DNA of 64,000 bases from Vibrio salinus (GTDB lineage Bacteria > Pseudomonadota > Gammaproteobacteria > Enterobacterales > Vibrionaceae): the NCBI RefSeq assembly GCF_021272385.1, contig NZ_JAJSDZ010000010.1:124001-188000 (forward strand), written 5' to 3'. Positions 1-8,667 of the stretch are shown here, in pieces. The translations under genes and the position numbers were made by a program. Below the pieces are notes generated by a model. The model worked only from the letters and a program-made list of their open reading frames with translations, was not told where the DNA came from and made no database searches. The number at the start of each line of letters is the position of its first letter. Within the stretch, counting starts at the first letter, position 1.

Positions 1-576
1 CATCAGCAATGCGATCAACACATCAAGAAGACGCCACGCTTTTTCACTACGAAACAAAGGCAGTAGTATTTTTGCTCCGTATGAGATGGAGATAAACCAG
101 ACGACACTGGCCAGCATCGCTCCAACCCCAAACTGCCATTTTCCGGTTCCTTCATAATGCAGAGACAAACTGCCCAGCATAAACACTGTATCGAGATAAA
201 CATGAGGATTAAGCCAGGTATACCCCAGACTGGTTAATAATATTTGTCTGCGGGAATGATGACGGTCAGACGAAGGGTTCAGAACTCCCTGACTACTCCA
301 GGCCCGCCGGGCTGCCACTACGGCATTCATGCCAAGGAAAAGCGCACCGGCATAACGGACAAATTCAATGATTCCGGGAAAGTGACTGACGATAAACCCC
401 AGACCGGAAATACCAGCCAGTATCAGTAGCACATCACTCAGAATACATACCGAGGCAACCACACCGGTGTGACTGCGCATCAGCCCCTGCCGGAGAACAA
501 ACGCATTCTGAGACCCGATACACACAATCAGGCCGGCTCCGGTGGTAAACCCGGTCACAATAGAAGAAGCAAGCAT
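1..576 (-). CDS. argO: LysE/ArgO-family amino-acid exporter (partial, C-terminus off the left edge)
   Basis: The reverse strand is open from an ATG at 576 to the window edge, giving 192 codons of a polytopic membrane protein. Its N-terminus reads MLASSIVTGFTTGAGLIVCI followed by GSQNAFVLRQG, the signature of the LysE/ArgO family, which exports basic amino acids such as arginine across the inner membrane. The family is about 205 residues long, so only about a dozen residues are missing. It is divergent from an ArgP-type LysR regulator 121 bp away. That is the classic argO-argP arrangement, in which ArgP activates the exporter when arginine is abundant. The family call is firm. Arginine rather than lysine as substrate is inferred from the neighbour. 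Confidence 0.85.
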   Translation of the reverse strand, partial: MLASSIVTGFTTGAGLIVCIGSQNAFVLRQGLMRSHTGVVASVCILSDVLLILAGISGLGFIVSHFPGIIEFVRYAGALFLGMNAVVAARRAWSSQGVLNPSSDRHHSRRQILLTSLGYTWLNPHVYLDTVFMLGSLSLHYEGTGKWQFGVGAMLASVVWFISISYGAKILLPLFRSEKAWRLLDVLIALLM

Positions 577-697
577 AAGAAACCCTTTGATTATTTACAT
601 CATTTAAACTACCTGAGCGGTATTATGCGGGTATTTTTATAATTAGAAAATTGATATAAACTTAATGTAATTAAGATTTTCTAAACTGGATATTCTG
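577..697. promoter_or_regulatory. argO/argP divergent promoter region
   Basis: This AT-rich 121-bp spacer separates the two divergent starts and must carry both promoters and the presumed ArgP site. The half near argP (about 635-680) is very AT-rich. I cannot pick out a convincing ArgP operator by eye. Confidence 0.45.
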
Positions 698-1606
698 ATG
701 AGTTTGCTGTCACCCCAGGTCGCCGCCTTTATTGCCGTCATTGAAGAGGAAAGTTTTGAAGGTGCCGCAAAACGGTTGTCCGTCACACCTTCTGCCATAT
801 CACAAAGAATCAAAACACTGGAAGACCGGATAGGACAGCTTCTGGTTATCCGCCAGTCCCCCTGCCAGCCGACCCCGGCCGGAGAGCGGCTTTTAAGCCG
901 GGTCAAACCCATGTCTCTTCTGGAAGCAGAAGTGCTGGCAGATTTTATCCCGGAGCAAGACAACTTGCCCCGCTCTCATCCACTGCCGATCGCGGTAAAT
1001 GAAGACTCCCTTTCGACCTGGTTAATCACCGCACTGGCGGAGTTAAACCAGCACTATGGGAATCGGTTTGATATCCGCATCGATGATCAGGAGTACACAT
1101 TAGATCATCTAAAAAACGGCTCGGTAATTGGCGCCATCACGTCGGAAAAAACACCACTGCAAGGCTGCACGGTTCACACTCTGGGGAAAATGCGCTATTG
1201 CGCTATCGCCTCTCCCCGCTTTGCCGAGCACTATTTTAAGCAGGGATTGACGGCAGCGGCCTTTCAGCAGGCTCCGGTTCTTATCTATAACCGGAAGGAT
1301 CCCCTGCAAATGCGATTTATGAAAGCCATCACAAACAAAAGTATCACACCGGCCAACATTCAGTACCTGCCCAGTTCCGGTGGTTTAGTCGATGCCGCCG
1401 CACAACATATGGGCTGGACAATGGCGGCGGAAGGTCTGTTGGATAATGCCGTCCGGGAAGGGAAAGTGGTTAACCTTGCCCCGGATACGTGGCTTGAAGA
1501 ACCGCTGTACTGGCAACATGCCGCTGTACGTTCCAAAATTCTTTCTCAGATCACTCAGGTATTTTATTCGGCTTCATATTCTGAACTACAACATTCAGAC
1601 GGGTGA
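698..1606 (+). CDS. argP: LysR-family regulator ArgP
   Basis: This is a 302-residue LysR-type regulator. The N-terminal winged HTH (about residues 3-62) contains SFEGAAKRLSVTPSAISQRI, followed by the linker helix and ligand-binding domain. The HTH wording, with two-residue variation, is that of ArgP/IciA/LysG, which senses arginine or lysine and activates the divergent argO exporter. Length matches the family (about 297-303). The start is the ATG at 698. Its 3' end overlaps the convergent ABC ATPase gene by 12 bp, so the two transcripts must be antisense at their ends. Specificity for arginine is inferred from argO next door. Confidence 0.87.
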   Translation: MSLLSPQVAAFIAVIEEESFEGAAKRLSVTPSAISQRIKTLEDRIGQLLVIRQSPCQPTPAGERLLSRVKPMSLLEAEVLADFIPEQDNLPRSHPLPIAVNEDSLSTWLITALAELNQHYGNRFDIRIDDQEYTLDHLKNGSVIGAITSEKTPLQGCTVHTLGKMRYCAIASPRFAEHYFKQGLTAAAFQQAPVLIYNRKDPLQMRFMKAITNKSITPANIQYLPSSGGLVDAAAQHMGWTMAAEGLLDNAVREGKVVNLAPDTWLEEPLYWQHAAVRSKILSQITQVFYSASYSELQHSDG

Positions 1607-2380
1607 AACGACCTCGGAGAGCGTACAACAGGAATGTATCAGGCGGCGGGTCGTGGGATGAGACGCTTCTTCCGCCAGGTTACCCGTAACAAGCGTTTCT
1701 ACGATACGCCCGTTATCCATCACATGAACTGTGTCACAAACGGTTTCAGCCAGAGCCAAATCGTGGGTAATAAAAAGACAGGCAAACCCCATTTCTTTCT
1801 TCAGATCGTGGTAAACATCCAGAACCTGCTTCTGCACCGTTGCATCCAGTGCCGACGTGGCTTCATCACAAATCAGCAGAGATGGGTGCACCGCCGTCGC
1901 CCGGGCAAACACAATCCGCTGAAGCTGTCCGCCGGAAAGCTGATTCGGATAGCGGGAAAGCACCGTATCCGGCAGGCCGACTCTGGCAAGCAGCGATGTG
2001 GCCAGCGCGCCCGGGTCTCTTCCGTCCAGCATTCTGAAATTATAAAACGGCTCCAACAGATACGCTTTCACTTTCATTCTGGGTGGAAAACTGGCTAAAG
2101 GGTCCTGAAATACCATTTGAACCTGACGGTAATAGTCTTTCATTTTTACCGAACCGATGTCCTTCCCATGCAACAGAACCTGCCCGCAATCCGGTTGGTG
2201 AATACGACAGATCAGTCTGGCCAGCGTTGATTTTCCTGAGCCACTTTCCCCGACGATACCGATACTACTTCCGGCATGAATATCGAGGTTAATGTCTTTC
2301 AGAACCGGAATCCGGCGGCCATTTTTTTCAAACGACTGAGTCAGATCGTTAATCGATAACAGAGGCGGCTTTTCATTCAT
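1595..2380 (-). CDS. ABC importer ATPase, NikE/OppF type
   Basis: A 261-residue ATP-binding subunit of a nickel/peptide-type importer. Visible motifs are Walker A GESGSGKST near residue 44, the Q-loop QDPLASF, the signature LSGGQLQRI and Walker B LLICDEATSALD, then the switch His in ITHD. It is the last gene of a minus-strand operon and overlaps the preceding ATPase gene by 8 bp, so translation is coupled. Such importers use two different ATPases (D and E type), and this is the E-type subunit. Length matches NikE (about 265). The C-terminus overlaps argP on the opposite strand. The substrate is discussed under the binding protein. Confidence 0.85.
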   Translation of the reverse strand: MNEKPPLLSINDLTQSFEKNGRRIPVLKDINLDIHAGSSIGIVGESGSGKSTLARLICRIHQPDCGQVLLHGKDIGSVKMKDYYRQVQMVFQDPLASFPPRMKVKAYLLEPFYNFRMLDGRDPGALATSLLARVGLPDTVLSRYPNQLSGGQLQRIVFARATAVHPSLLICDEATSALDATVQKQVLDVYHDLKKEMGFACLFITHDLALAETVCDTVHVMDNGRIVETLVTGNLAEEASHPTTRRLIHSCCTLSEVVSPV

Positions 2381-3182
2381 GTTTCATTGCCCTTAAATGC
2401 GGAACGGCTCTTAATAATTGACCAGAGTAGGTATGATCGGGACGGGAGAGGATCTCTCTGACACGGCCATAATCGACAACCCGACCTTCTTTCATGACTA
2501 ACAGATTGTCGGCCACAGAAGCACAGGCACAAATATTATGGCTGACCACAATCACGGACGTACCGTCATGGCGCCTTCGCTCGTTCAACTCTTTCATCAC
2601 CACTTCCTGAGTGGTGACATCCAACGCCGACGTCGGCTCATCGGCCAGAATCAAATCCGGTTTCATGGCCAGTGACATGCTAATCGCCACCCGCTGTTTC
2701 ATGCCACCGCTCAACTGCCATGGGCGAGAGGCCAGAACCGCTTCGGGGTCATCCAGACGGAGCTTCTGAATTTCGGTCAGGGCAATGTCTCTGGCTTCCC
2801 GACGGGTGATTTTTCTGTGGTTGCGGATCGCTTCTGTAAACTGCCTTTCTACCGTCACCATCGGACTTAATGAGGCTCCGGGGTTCTGGAAAATCATGGC
2901 AATCCGCCCGCCACGTAACTGCCGCCACGCCTCCGCCGACAGCGTGGTCATATCCTGACCGGAAAACGACAAACCATCGCTTTCCATCATGGCCCCGGCT
3001 CCGGGCAGATTAATCAGAGTCCGGATCAGTGTCGTTTTTCCGGACCCGCTTTCCCCGACGATGCCAAGTATCTCTCCCCGGCGGACTCTCAGACTGACGT
3101 CCCGGAGCGCATCATGCCCTCCGGGATACCGGACCGTCAGAGACCGGACATCGACAAGAACCGGTTGAGATGACTCATTCAT
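2373..3182 (-). CDS. ABC importer ATPase, NikD/OppD type
   Basis: A 269-residue ATPase of the same importer. Walker A is GESGSGKTT near residue 40, the signature is LSGGMKQRVAIS and Walker B is [12 protein letters not shown], followed by VVSHN in place of the usual histidine-containing THD-type switch (SH is present). Family members are 250-330 residues. It lacks the long C-terminal Cys-rich Fe-S extension of OppD/DppD, which favours the NikD branch. It overlaps the upstream binding-protein gene by 8 bp and the downstream ATPase gene by 8 bp, showing tight translational coupling. Confidence 0.84.
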   Translation of the reverse strand: MNESSQPVLVDVRSLTVRYPGGHDALRDVSLRVRRGEILGIVGESGSGKTTLIRTLINLPGAGAMMESDGLSFSGQDMTTLSAEAWRQLRGGRIAMIFQNPGASLSPMVTVERQFTEAIRNHRKITRREARDIALTEIQKLRLDDPEAVLASRPWQLSGGMKQRVAISMSLAMKPDLILADEPTSALDVTTQEVVMKELNERRRHDGTSVIVVSHNICACASVADNLLVMKEGRVVDYGRVREILSRPDHTYSGQLLRAVPHLRAMKHE

Positions 3183-4704
3183 CAGAAAATTTCAGTCTGT
3201 CATCGATGTAGTACAATTCAGAAACAAACCGGTGAACACCGGAAATGCGTCGGTTATACACAATATTGCCTTTCTGGTAGTACAAAAAGATGGAAGCGAC
3301 ATCGTCCATCAGCAGTTGCGCACCCTGAGCACCCAGCTCATTGCGGCGATTTTTGTCCTGTGTGTGATCAAGCTCATCGATAAGCGCATCCAGTTTCGGA
3401 TTGCTATAGTGACCCGAGTTACCACGCGCACCGGTCTTAAAGCTCGACTCTAGGAAATACTGCGGATCCAGTGTCGGGGCCGATGTCCACCGTTCAAACA
3501 GAAAATCGTACGCGCCCTGCTTAGAGGCTTCCGCAAAGTTTTCCATCTGTTTGACCTGCATACCGATTCCGATTTTTTTCAACTCAGACTGCATGGCAAT
3601 ACCAATATTTTTCGCCTGAATGCCGTGGTTAGTCATACTAATGTATTGCAGAACAATATCTTTGCCCTTCCATTCCCGGATACCATCACCATCCGTATCG
3701 ACGATGCCGGCGTTATCCAGTAACTGAATGGCTTTTTCTTTATTATAAGGATACGCATCACCGCCTTGATGACCGAACGGCAGAAGATCATTGAAAGGCC
3801 CTCTGGCCGGAATGCCATTGGCGATTTTTTCCGCGTAGATATCTTTATGAATGGCGTAACGCAGCGCTTTTCTGAATGCCGGTACTTTCATCCATGGATG
3901 AGCAAAATTTGCCCGGACAAAAAAGATCCGTAAGTTCGGTCCGGTTACCACATTCAGATTTTTATCTTTTTTAAGTACGGGAAGATCCGCAGCACTAATC
4001 TGAGACGAATAATCCAGCTCACCCGACTGAAGTGCCATTGCCCGGGTACTGGCATCCGGAATGTATTTCGCGTTTACCCGGTCAACATGTGGTTCACCCT
4101 GCCAGTAGCCGGAATATTTTTCCAGCGTCAGTCCGGTTTCAGCAGAGAACGTTTTCACCATAAACGGACCGGTAGTCACCGGCTGATATTTAAAGCCGTC
4201 CGGGTTACTGGCAGCGGCTTTTGCATCAACGATGATAAAAACCGGATCCGCCAGAACGTTCAGCAAGATAGCGTAAGGCCGGGATGTTTTGATGGTGAGC
4301 TTGTTACCTTCCGCAGTAATTTTATCGACCGGAACCAACATATCTCTGCGGTCTGTCATCGCCAGAGCCCTCTCCAGAGACGCTTTCACAGCATTAGCAT
4401 CAACAGCCCTGCCATTTTGGAAAGTAACGCCGTCACGAATAGTGAACTCCATCGTCAAATCATCAACTTTCTTCCAGCTTTTGGCAATGACTGGTTTAAA
4501 GTGAAGATCTTCATCTATCTGCACCAGGTTTTCACCGGCGCCACAATGTGCCAGTGTCCAGCCATGCCAGGCCGTTGTCGGTTCAATATCTCCATCGAGC
4601 CAGAATAGTGCGATGTTAACGGTTTTATTAGGTTCTTCTGCCTGAACCTGACTTACTGAAAATATCAGCGTCAGAATCATCATTATTGGCGTTATTATTT
4701 TCAT
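3175..4704 (-). CDS. Periplasmic family-5 solute-binding protein, NikA/CntA-like
   Basis: A 509-residue SBP_bac_5 protein that captures the substrate for the importer. I chose the ATG at 4704 (MKIITPIMMILTL...) over an upstream GTG at 4713: the ATG has an AAGAG sequence about 9 nt upstream and begins a clean signal peptide cleaved after VQA. The mature part has the family pattern (DVNAVKASLERAL-like helix, TGPFMVK, YWQGEPHVDRV, RKALRYAIHKD) and resembles E. coli NikA, for instance FERWTSAPTLDPQYFLESSF near the C-terminus. NikA binds Ni as a small chelate, and CntA-type homologues bind opine metallophores. Dipeptide transport is also possible. Metal-chelate uptake is my favoured inference, not a demonstrated specificity. 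Confidence 0.78.
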   Translation of the reverse strand: MKIITPIMMILTLIFSVSQVQAEEPNKTVNIALFWLDGDIEPTTAWHGWTLAHCGAGENLVQIDEDLHFKPVIAKSWKKVDDLTMEFTIRDGVTFQNGRAVDANAVKASLERALAMTDRRDMLVPVDKITAEGNKLTIKTSRPYAILLNVLADPVFIIVDAKAAASNPDGFKYQPVTTGPFMVKTFSAETGLTLEKYSGYWQGEPHVDRVNAKYIPDASTRAMALQSGELDYSSQISAADLPVLKKDKNLNVVTGPNLRIFFVRANFAHPWMKVPAFRKALRYAIHKDIYAEKIANGIPARGPFNDLLPFGHQGGDAYPYNKEKAIQLLDNAGIVDTDGDGIREWKGKDIVLQYISMTNHGIQAKNIGIAMQSELKKIGIGMQVKQMENFAEASKQGAYDFLFERWTSAPTLDPQYFLESSFKTGARGNSGHYSNPKLDALIDELDHTQDKNRRNELGAQGAQLLMDDVASIFLYYQKGNIVYNRRISGVHRFVSELYYIDDRLKFSDE

Positions 4705-4756
4705 TTCAGTCACTCTTATTGATTAAGATGTTCGGAAAGCATCAGGGACTGCAGAC

Positions 4757-5578
4757 CTAATGCCGGCCGGGGTCTAAGTACTTACGCGTGGAATCTCCTA
4801 AGATGTTGAAGACCACCACCACGATAAATATTGCTATACCGGGATACACAATCAGCCACGGTGCACTTTGCAGGTACTCCCGGCTCTCACTTAACATATT
4901 TCCCCACTCCGGGGTTGGAGGCTGAACGCCAAGTCCCAGAAACGACAATCCGGCAAGGGCAAGCATCATGTTGCCGATATCGAGACTGAGCTGGGTCAGT
5001 AACGGAGGAAAAATAGACGGGAGGATGTAATACCGGATCTGTTTCACCGGTCCGGCTCCGGCCATGCGGCCGGCAAGAAAAGCGTCACTCTGAACGGCCG
5101 TCCGGACCAGAACGCGGCTCAGCCGGGCAAACTTGGTCCACCAGATAATGGCAAGCGCCCCAATCGTATTAATGATGCCAGGCCCCAGTAACCCGATGAC
5201 CGCAATGGCAAAGACCAAATCAGGGAACGCCAGAATAGTGTCGGCGATACGCATGATCACGGTATCCAAAAATCCGCTGCGCATCCCGGCCACAATACCA
5301 ATCAACATTCCCAGCACAAAAATGATGATCAGAATGCCGAACGTCATTCCCAGTGAAATTCTCGCGCCATACAACAGACGGGATAAAATACACCGACCAA
5401 CCTGATCGGTTCCGAGAGGATATAACAGCCCCGGCGGTTCAAGAATGTGCAGAAAATCGGTTTCCAGGGGATCATGAGGCGCAAACCAGGGCGCAATAAA
5501 CGCCATTATCACCAATAAACCGGCCAGCATTGCCGCACAAATGAACTGTGTTTTTTTATTCACGACACGCTTTTCCAT
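4757..5578 (-). CDS. ABC importer permease, NikC/OppC type
   Basis: A 273-residue inner-membrane permease with about six transmembrane helices. It has the OppC_N segment at the start (LLVIMAFIAPWFAPHDPLE) and the permease-family contact loop EAA-like sequence around GRMAGAGPVKQIRYYILP. It forms the heterodimeric channel with the preceding NikB-type permease. The start ATG (5576-5578) overlaps the stop of that gene as TAATG, indicating translational coupling. Length is normal for NikC (about 277). Confidence 0.86.
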   Translation of the reverse strand: MEKRVVNKKTQFICAAMLAGLLVIMAFIAPWFAPHDPLETDFLHILEPPGLLYPLGTDQVGRCILSRLLYGARISLGMTFGILIIIFVLGMLIGIVAGMRSGFLDTVIMRIADTILAFPDLVFAIAVIGLLGPGIINTIGALAIIWWTKFARLSRVLVRTAVQSDAFLAGRMAGAGPVKQIRYYILPSIFPPLLTQLSLDIGNMMLALAGLSFLGLGVQPPTPEWGNMLSESREYLQSAPWLIVYPGIAIFIVVVVFNILGDSTRKYLDPGRH

Positions 5579-6519
5579 TATTTCCCGCCCCCGGTCAATG
5601 CCAGCCGCGGGTCGAACGCTTCTGCAATCAGGTCGGCAATGAAATTAATACTGACATAGATAAACACCATAATGAGTACGTAAGCCTGTAGAACGGGGTA
5701 GTCCCGGTGGGTGATGGCGTCAATGGCCATGCTCCCCAATCCCGGCCATGAGAAGATGGATTCAACGATCACCGTCCCCCCCAGCAATAAGGCACAGGAA
5801 AGCCCGAATAAGGTGATCAGCCCCCCCAGAATGGTCGGCAGAATATGGAAAACAATAATAGCGCCTTCTTTACACCCTCTCGCCCGCGCTCCTATCACGT
5901 AGTCTTTGGTCATCTCTTCGCTGATCATGGCCTGTATCTGCCGTGAATAACGGCCTATGAGTGGAATTGCCAAAGTCAGAGCCGGCAGAATCACACTGCC
6001 CGGCGCAGACGGATCGGTCAATTTAAACCAATGGAAATACACAATAAAATTCAGTATTAAGATGAGCCCGAGCCAAAAATCGGGCACCGAAACACAGACA
6101 AACGAAAACAGGCGAATAATGTAGTCGGTTGGTTTGGATTCTTTCAGCGATGCGAGAATGGCCAGTCCAAAGGAAAAAACCAGCATCAACCCGACAGCAA
6201 CGACCGAAAGTCGGAACGTCATCAAAAACCGGTGCTGGATCATATCGGATACCGGTTCGCCGGTTCTCAGCGATACCCCGGGGTCTAACGTCAGGATACC
6301 TTCCAGCCAATGCCAGTACTGAACAATAAACGGATCCGTTAACCCCATTTTCGCTTGCATGGCCGCCAGCATTTCAGGCGTTGGCGAGATCCCCCTGAAC
6401 TCAAAATAAATTTCTGCCGGGTCGCCCGGGCTCAGCCAGGTAAGAAAAAACGTCAGAAACGTTGCGGCCAGTATAACCAATACTAACTCTGTCAGTTTTT
6501 TCAGAATCGCCTTTCGCAT
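5578..6519 (-). CDS. ABC importer permease, NikB/OppB type
   Basis: A 313-residue permease when started at the ATG at 6519 (MRKAILKKLTELVLVILAAT). An open frame continues upstream to 6615, but that would overlap the MATE gene and lacks a membrane start. The 6519 start has a G-rich GGTCGGGG stretch just upstream and gives exactly the usual NikB length. It contains the conserved LSPGDP motif after TM1 and the EAA-loop region GARARGCKEGAIIVFHILP. It lies 25 bp downstream of the MATE gene and is coupled to the next permease. Confidence 0.85.
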   Translation of the reverse strand: MRKAILKKLTELVLVILAATFLTFFLTWLSPGDPAEIYFEFRGISPTPEMLAAMQAKMGLTDPFIVQYWHWLEGILTLDPGVSLRTGEPVSDMIQHRFLMTFRLSVVAVGLMLVFSFGLAILASLKESKPTDYIIRLFSFVCVSVPDFWLGLILILNFIVYFHWFKLTDPSAPGSVILPALTLAIPLIGRYSRQIQAMISEEMTKDYVIGARARGCKEGAIIVFHILPTILGGLITLFGLSCALLLGGTVIVESIFSWPGLGSMAIDAITHRDYPVLQAYVLIMVFIYVSINFIADLIAEAFDPRLALTGGGK

Positions 6520-6544
6520 GACCCCGACCTGTCTGATAAATACG

Positions 6545-7870
6545 TCATTCTTTGATGGCCCCTGTCCCGGTGCATTTTTCTTTAATCTGAGAGATAAACG
6601 GATAAAGAAACGCAAATCGGCCTATGTAAAACAGGGTAAAGGCCGCCCACAGGCCATGATTTCCCCACAAATCCACTGAAAACGGAAGCACTATTAAAAA
6701 CACAGCCAACGTTGCGATACTGGAATTGCGTACCGGACGGGTAGTACCAGAGCCGGTAAAAATGCCATAAATCGTTAATCCATACCCCGAAATCAGAGGA
6801 AATATCAGTAACCAAACCGACATGTCCTGATAAAAAGAGACAAGCTGCGGTATGCGGGTAAACAACAAAACAATGTCGTTCTGAAACAGAAAAATGACCG
6901 CCGTACTCAACAACACAAACAAGGTGGTCCACTGGAAATTCAGGCGTAGAACATCCTGCAGTAAATCCGTATTTTTTTCGCCCACCGCTTGCCCGGAAAA
7001 AACACTGGATGCATTCGCTACACCATCAAACAAATAACTGACGACAAAGGTCACCTGCAACAAAATGGCATTCGTTGCCAGCACATCAGTACCCAGCCCG
7101 GAACCGATTCTCGCCATCATATTAAAAAACACCAGAATACATACCGTGCGCAGCAGTAAATCTGTGTTAGAAGATAGGATCACATTCACATCTTGCCCGC
7201 GAAGACGGACAAACCCCACATAACGAAGAAAGGAAAAATGACTTGAACGAATAACCAAAACCATCCCGGTCACAAAGGTAAAGAGTTGAGCAATCAGACT
7301 GGCATAAGCAACACCGGCAACACCAAAGTCGCACCACAAGACAAAAACTGTATCCAGAAAAATGTTGAGTACATTTCCGGCAACCTGAGTTAACAACGTT
7401 TCTTTCACTTTGGCCTGCCCCATTAACCAGCCAATAACAGTGTAATTAAGCAGAACAAAAGGGGCTCCCCAGATTAAGATATCAAAATACGTACGGCTGG
7501 AAGCTGCGACATCAGGATCGGGTTCAATGATAAGAAAGGCTCCCCGCCAAATGAGGGGTTGCAACAGGATGAAAATCAGCCCGACCACCCCAGCCAGAAT
7601 AAAAGGACGGATGAAACTGCTGGCCCGGTCTGAATCGGAATTTTTCCCCATGGCAATAGCACTTTGTCCGGTAGTACTGACACGAAAAAAACCAAACAAC
7701 CAGTACAATGTATTCATAATTACTGTACCGATAGCAACGCCACCAACAAACTCTGTCACCCCCAACCGGCCGATCACAGCCGTGTCGACCGCACCTAATA
7801 AGGGCTGAGTGATTGTTGAAATAATAAAAGGAATGGCGATTTTATAATAATCTTTGTGCGTCAGACTCAT
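6545..7870 (-). CDS. MATE-family efflux protein, DinF-like
   Basis: A 441-residue protein with twelve predicted membrane helices. The start region reads MSLTHKDYYKIAIPFIISTI and continues QPLLGAVDTAVIGRLG, the DinF-branch MATE signature. MATE proteins export cationic compounds in exchange for Na+ or H+. An upstream GTG at 7897 extends the frame by nine residues. Neither start has a good ribosome-binding site, and I prefer the ATG at 7870. It is the first gene of the minus-strand operon and sits 25 bp before the importer permease. The pairing of an exporter with a Nik-type importer recalls metallophore loci, where one protein secretes the chelator and the ABC system retrieves the complex. No biosynthesis genes are present here. 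Confidence 0.82.
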   Translation of the reverse strand: MSLTHKDYYKIAIPFIISTITQPLLGAVDTAVIGRLGVTEFVGGVAIGTVIMNTLYWLFGFFRVSTTGQSAIAMGKNSDSDRASSFIRPFILAGVVGLIFILLQPLIWRGAFLIIEPDPDVAASSRTYFDILIWGAPFVLLNYTVIGWLMGQAKVKETLLTQVAGNVLNIFLDTVFVLWCDFGVAGVAYASLIAQLFTFVTGMVLVIRSSHFSFLRYVGFVRLRGQDVNVILSSNTDLLLRTVCILVFFNMMARIGSGLGTDVLATNAILLQVTFVVSYLFDGVANASSVFSGQAVGEKNTDLLQDVLRLNFQWTTLFVLLSTAVIFLFQNDIVLLFTRIPQLVSFYQDMSVWLLIFPLISGYGLTIYGIFTGSGTTRPVRNSSIATLAVFLIVLPFSVDLWGNHGLWAAFTLFYIGRFAFLYPFISQIKEKCTGTGAIKE

Positions 7871-8071
7871 ACATAAACAAACTGAATAATAAGGCACTGA
7901 TTATGTTATAACATATCGGTAAATAAGAATAGTTCTAATTCGCCTTTATTTTATAAGTGTATCATTTTGATTTTATCATTCAACTTATCAATGCCATTTA
8001 TAAGTTTAAACAATAACCGGGCAGGCTCTCTTGCTTGATTCAGGATGCTATCACTCGTTACCTCCGATACA

Positions 8072-8554
8072 TTACTGTGTACGGCTTCTGTCATACGAAC
8101 AAGCCTGCCGCTCAAATTCGACCCATTTTTTAAGTCTTTCACCTAACTCCCACAAGGCAATTTTATTTGAGTCATATTCCAGAAGCTCACTGGCTTCCTG
8201 AAAATCACACCAACGAAACCCGGTATGTTCTGAGGATAAACGGGGGTTACCACTGACCTGAACGGAAAACGCATATTCCGGAATCACAAATGGATGTTCC
8301 GCCCAATGTTCATTACCGGCATAAAAAATTTTAGGAAGCATGCACATGGCGTCTAACTGCTGCCAGTGACATCCGGTTAGCTGAGTCTCCTCCATCAACT
8401 CTCGCTTTGCCGCATCGAGCAACGATTCATTATCTTCCCCGCCACCGGAAACCGCCTGCCATAGTCCATTGTCTTTTCTGCGCCCAATCAAAAAACGCAC
8501 TTCATCGTCCACGATGTGATACGGAAAAACCAGTACCTGAAATGGGGCTCTCAT
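8072..8554 (-). CDS. Nudix hydrolase
   Basis: A 160-residue Nudix protein. The Nudix box spans about residues 37-60: G-x5-E, then seven residues, then RELMEETQL. It keeps the catalytic REUxEE core but has Gln where the consensus has Gly. These enzymes hydrolyse nucleoside diphosphate derivatives. The overall pattern (start MRAPFQVLVFPY, tryptophan-rich middle) resembles the dihydroneopterin-triphosphate/dNTP type. A GGAG ribosome-binding site precedes the ATG at 8554. It stands alone, with about 200 bp of AT-rich, featureless DNA separating it from the MATE operon. Confidence 0.82.
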   Translation of the reverse strand: MRAPFQVLVFPYHIVDDEVRFLIGRRKDNGLWQAVSGGGEDNESLLDAAKRELMEETQLTGCHWQQLDAMCMLPKIFYAGNEHWAEHPFVIPEYAFSVQVSGNPRLSSEHTGFRWCDFQEASELLEYDSNKIALWELGERLKKWVEFERQACSYDRSRTQ

Positions 8555-8667
8555 TTATTTATCTCCAATAATATTTGTTCAACCGTTCGCGCGGTTCATT
8601 TGCTTAAAAACGCCTCATACGTCAATATGTGTTATTACCACAGACAATAGTTTGAATAGTGAAAGTA

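Noticed and set aside
3232..3453. ORFs antisense to the binding-protein and permease genes (for example 3232-3453 and 5133-5405)
   Set aside because: They lie inside strongly supported genes on the opposite strand and have low-complexity products.
5578..6615. Longer start of the NikB-type permease at 6615
   Set aside because: It would overlap the MATE gene and add a non-membrane leader; the ATG at 6519 gives the family length and a better start.
7951..8142. 63-codon ORF overlapping the end of the Nudix gene on the same strand in another frame
   Set aside because: It overlaps a confident gene, has no site and no family resemblance.
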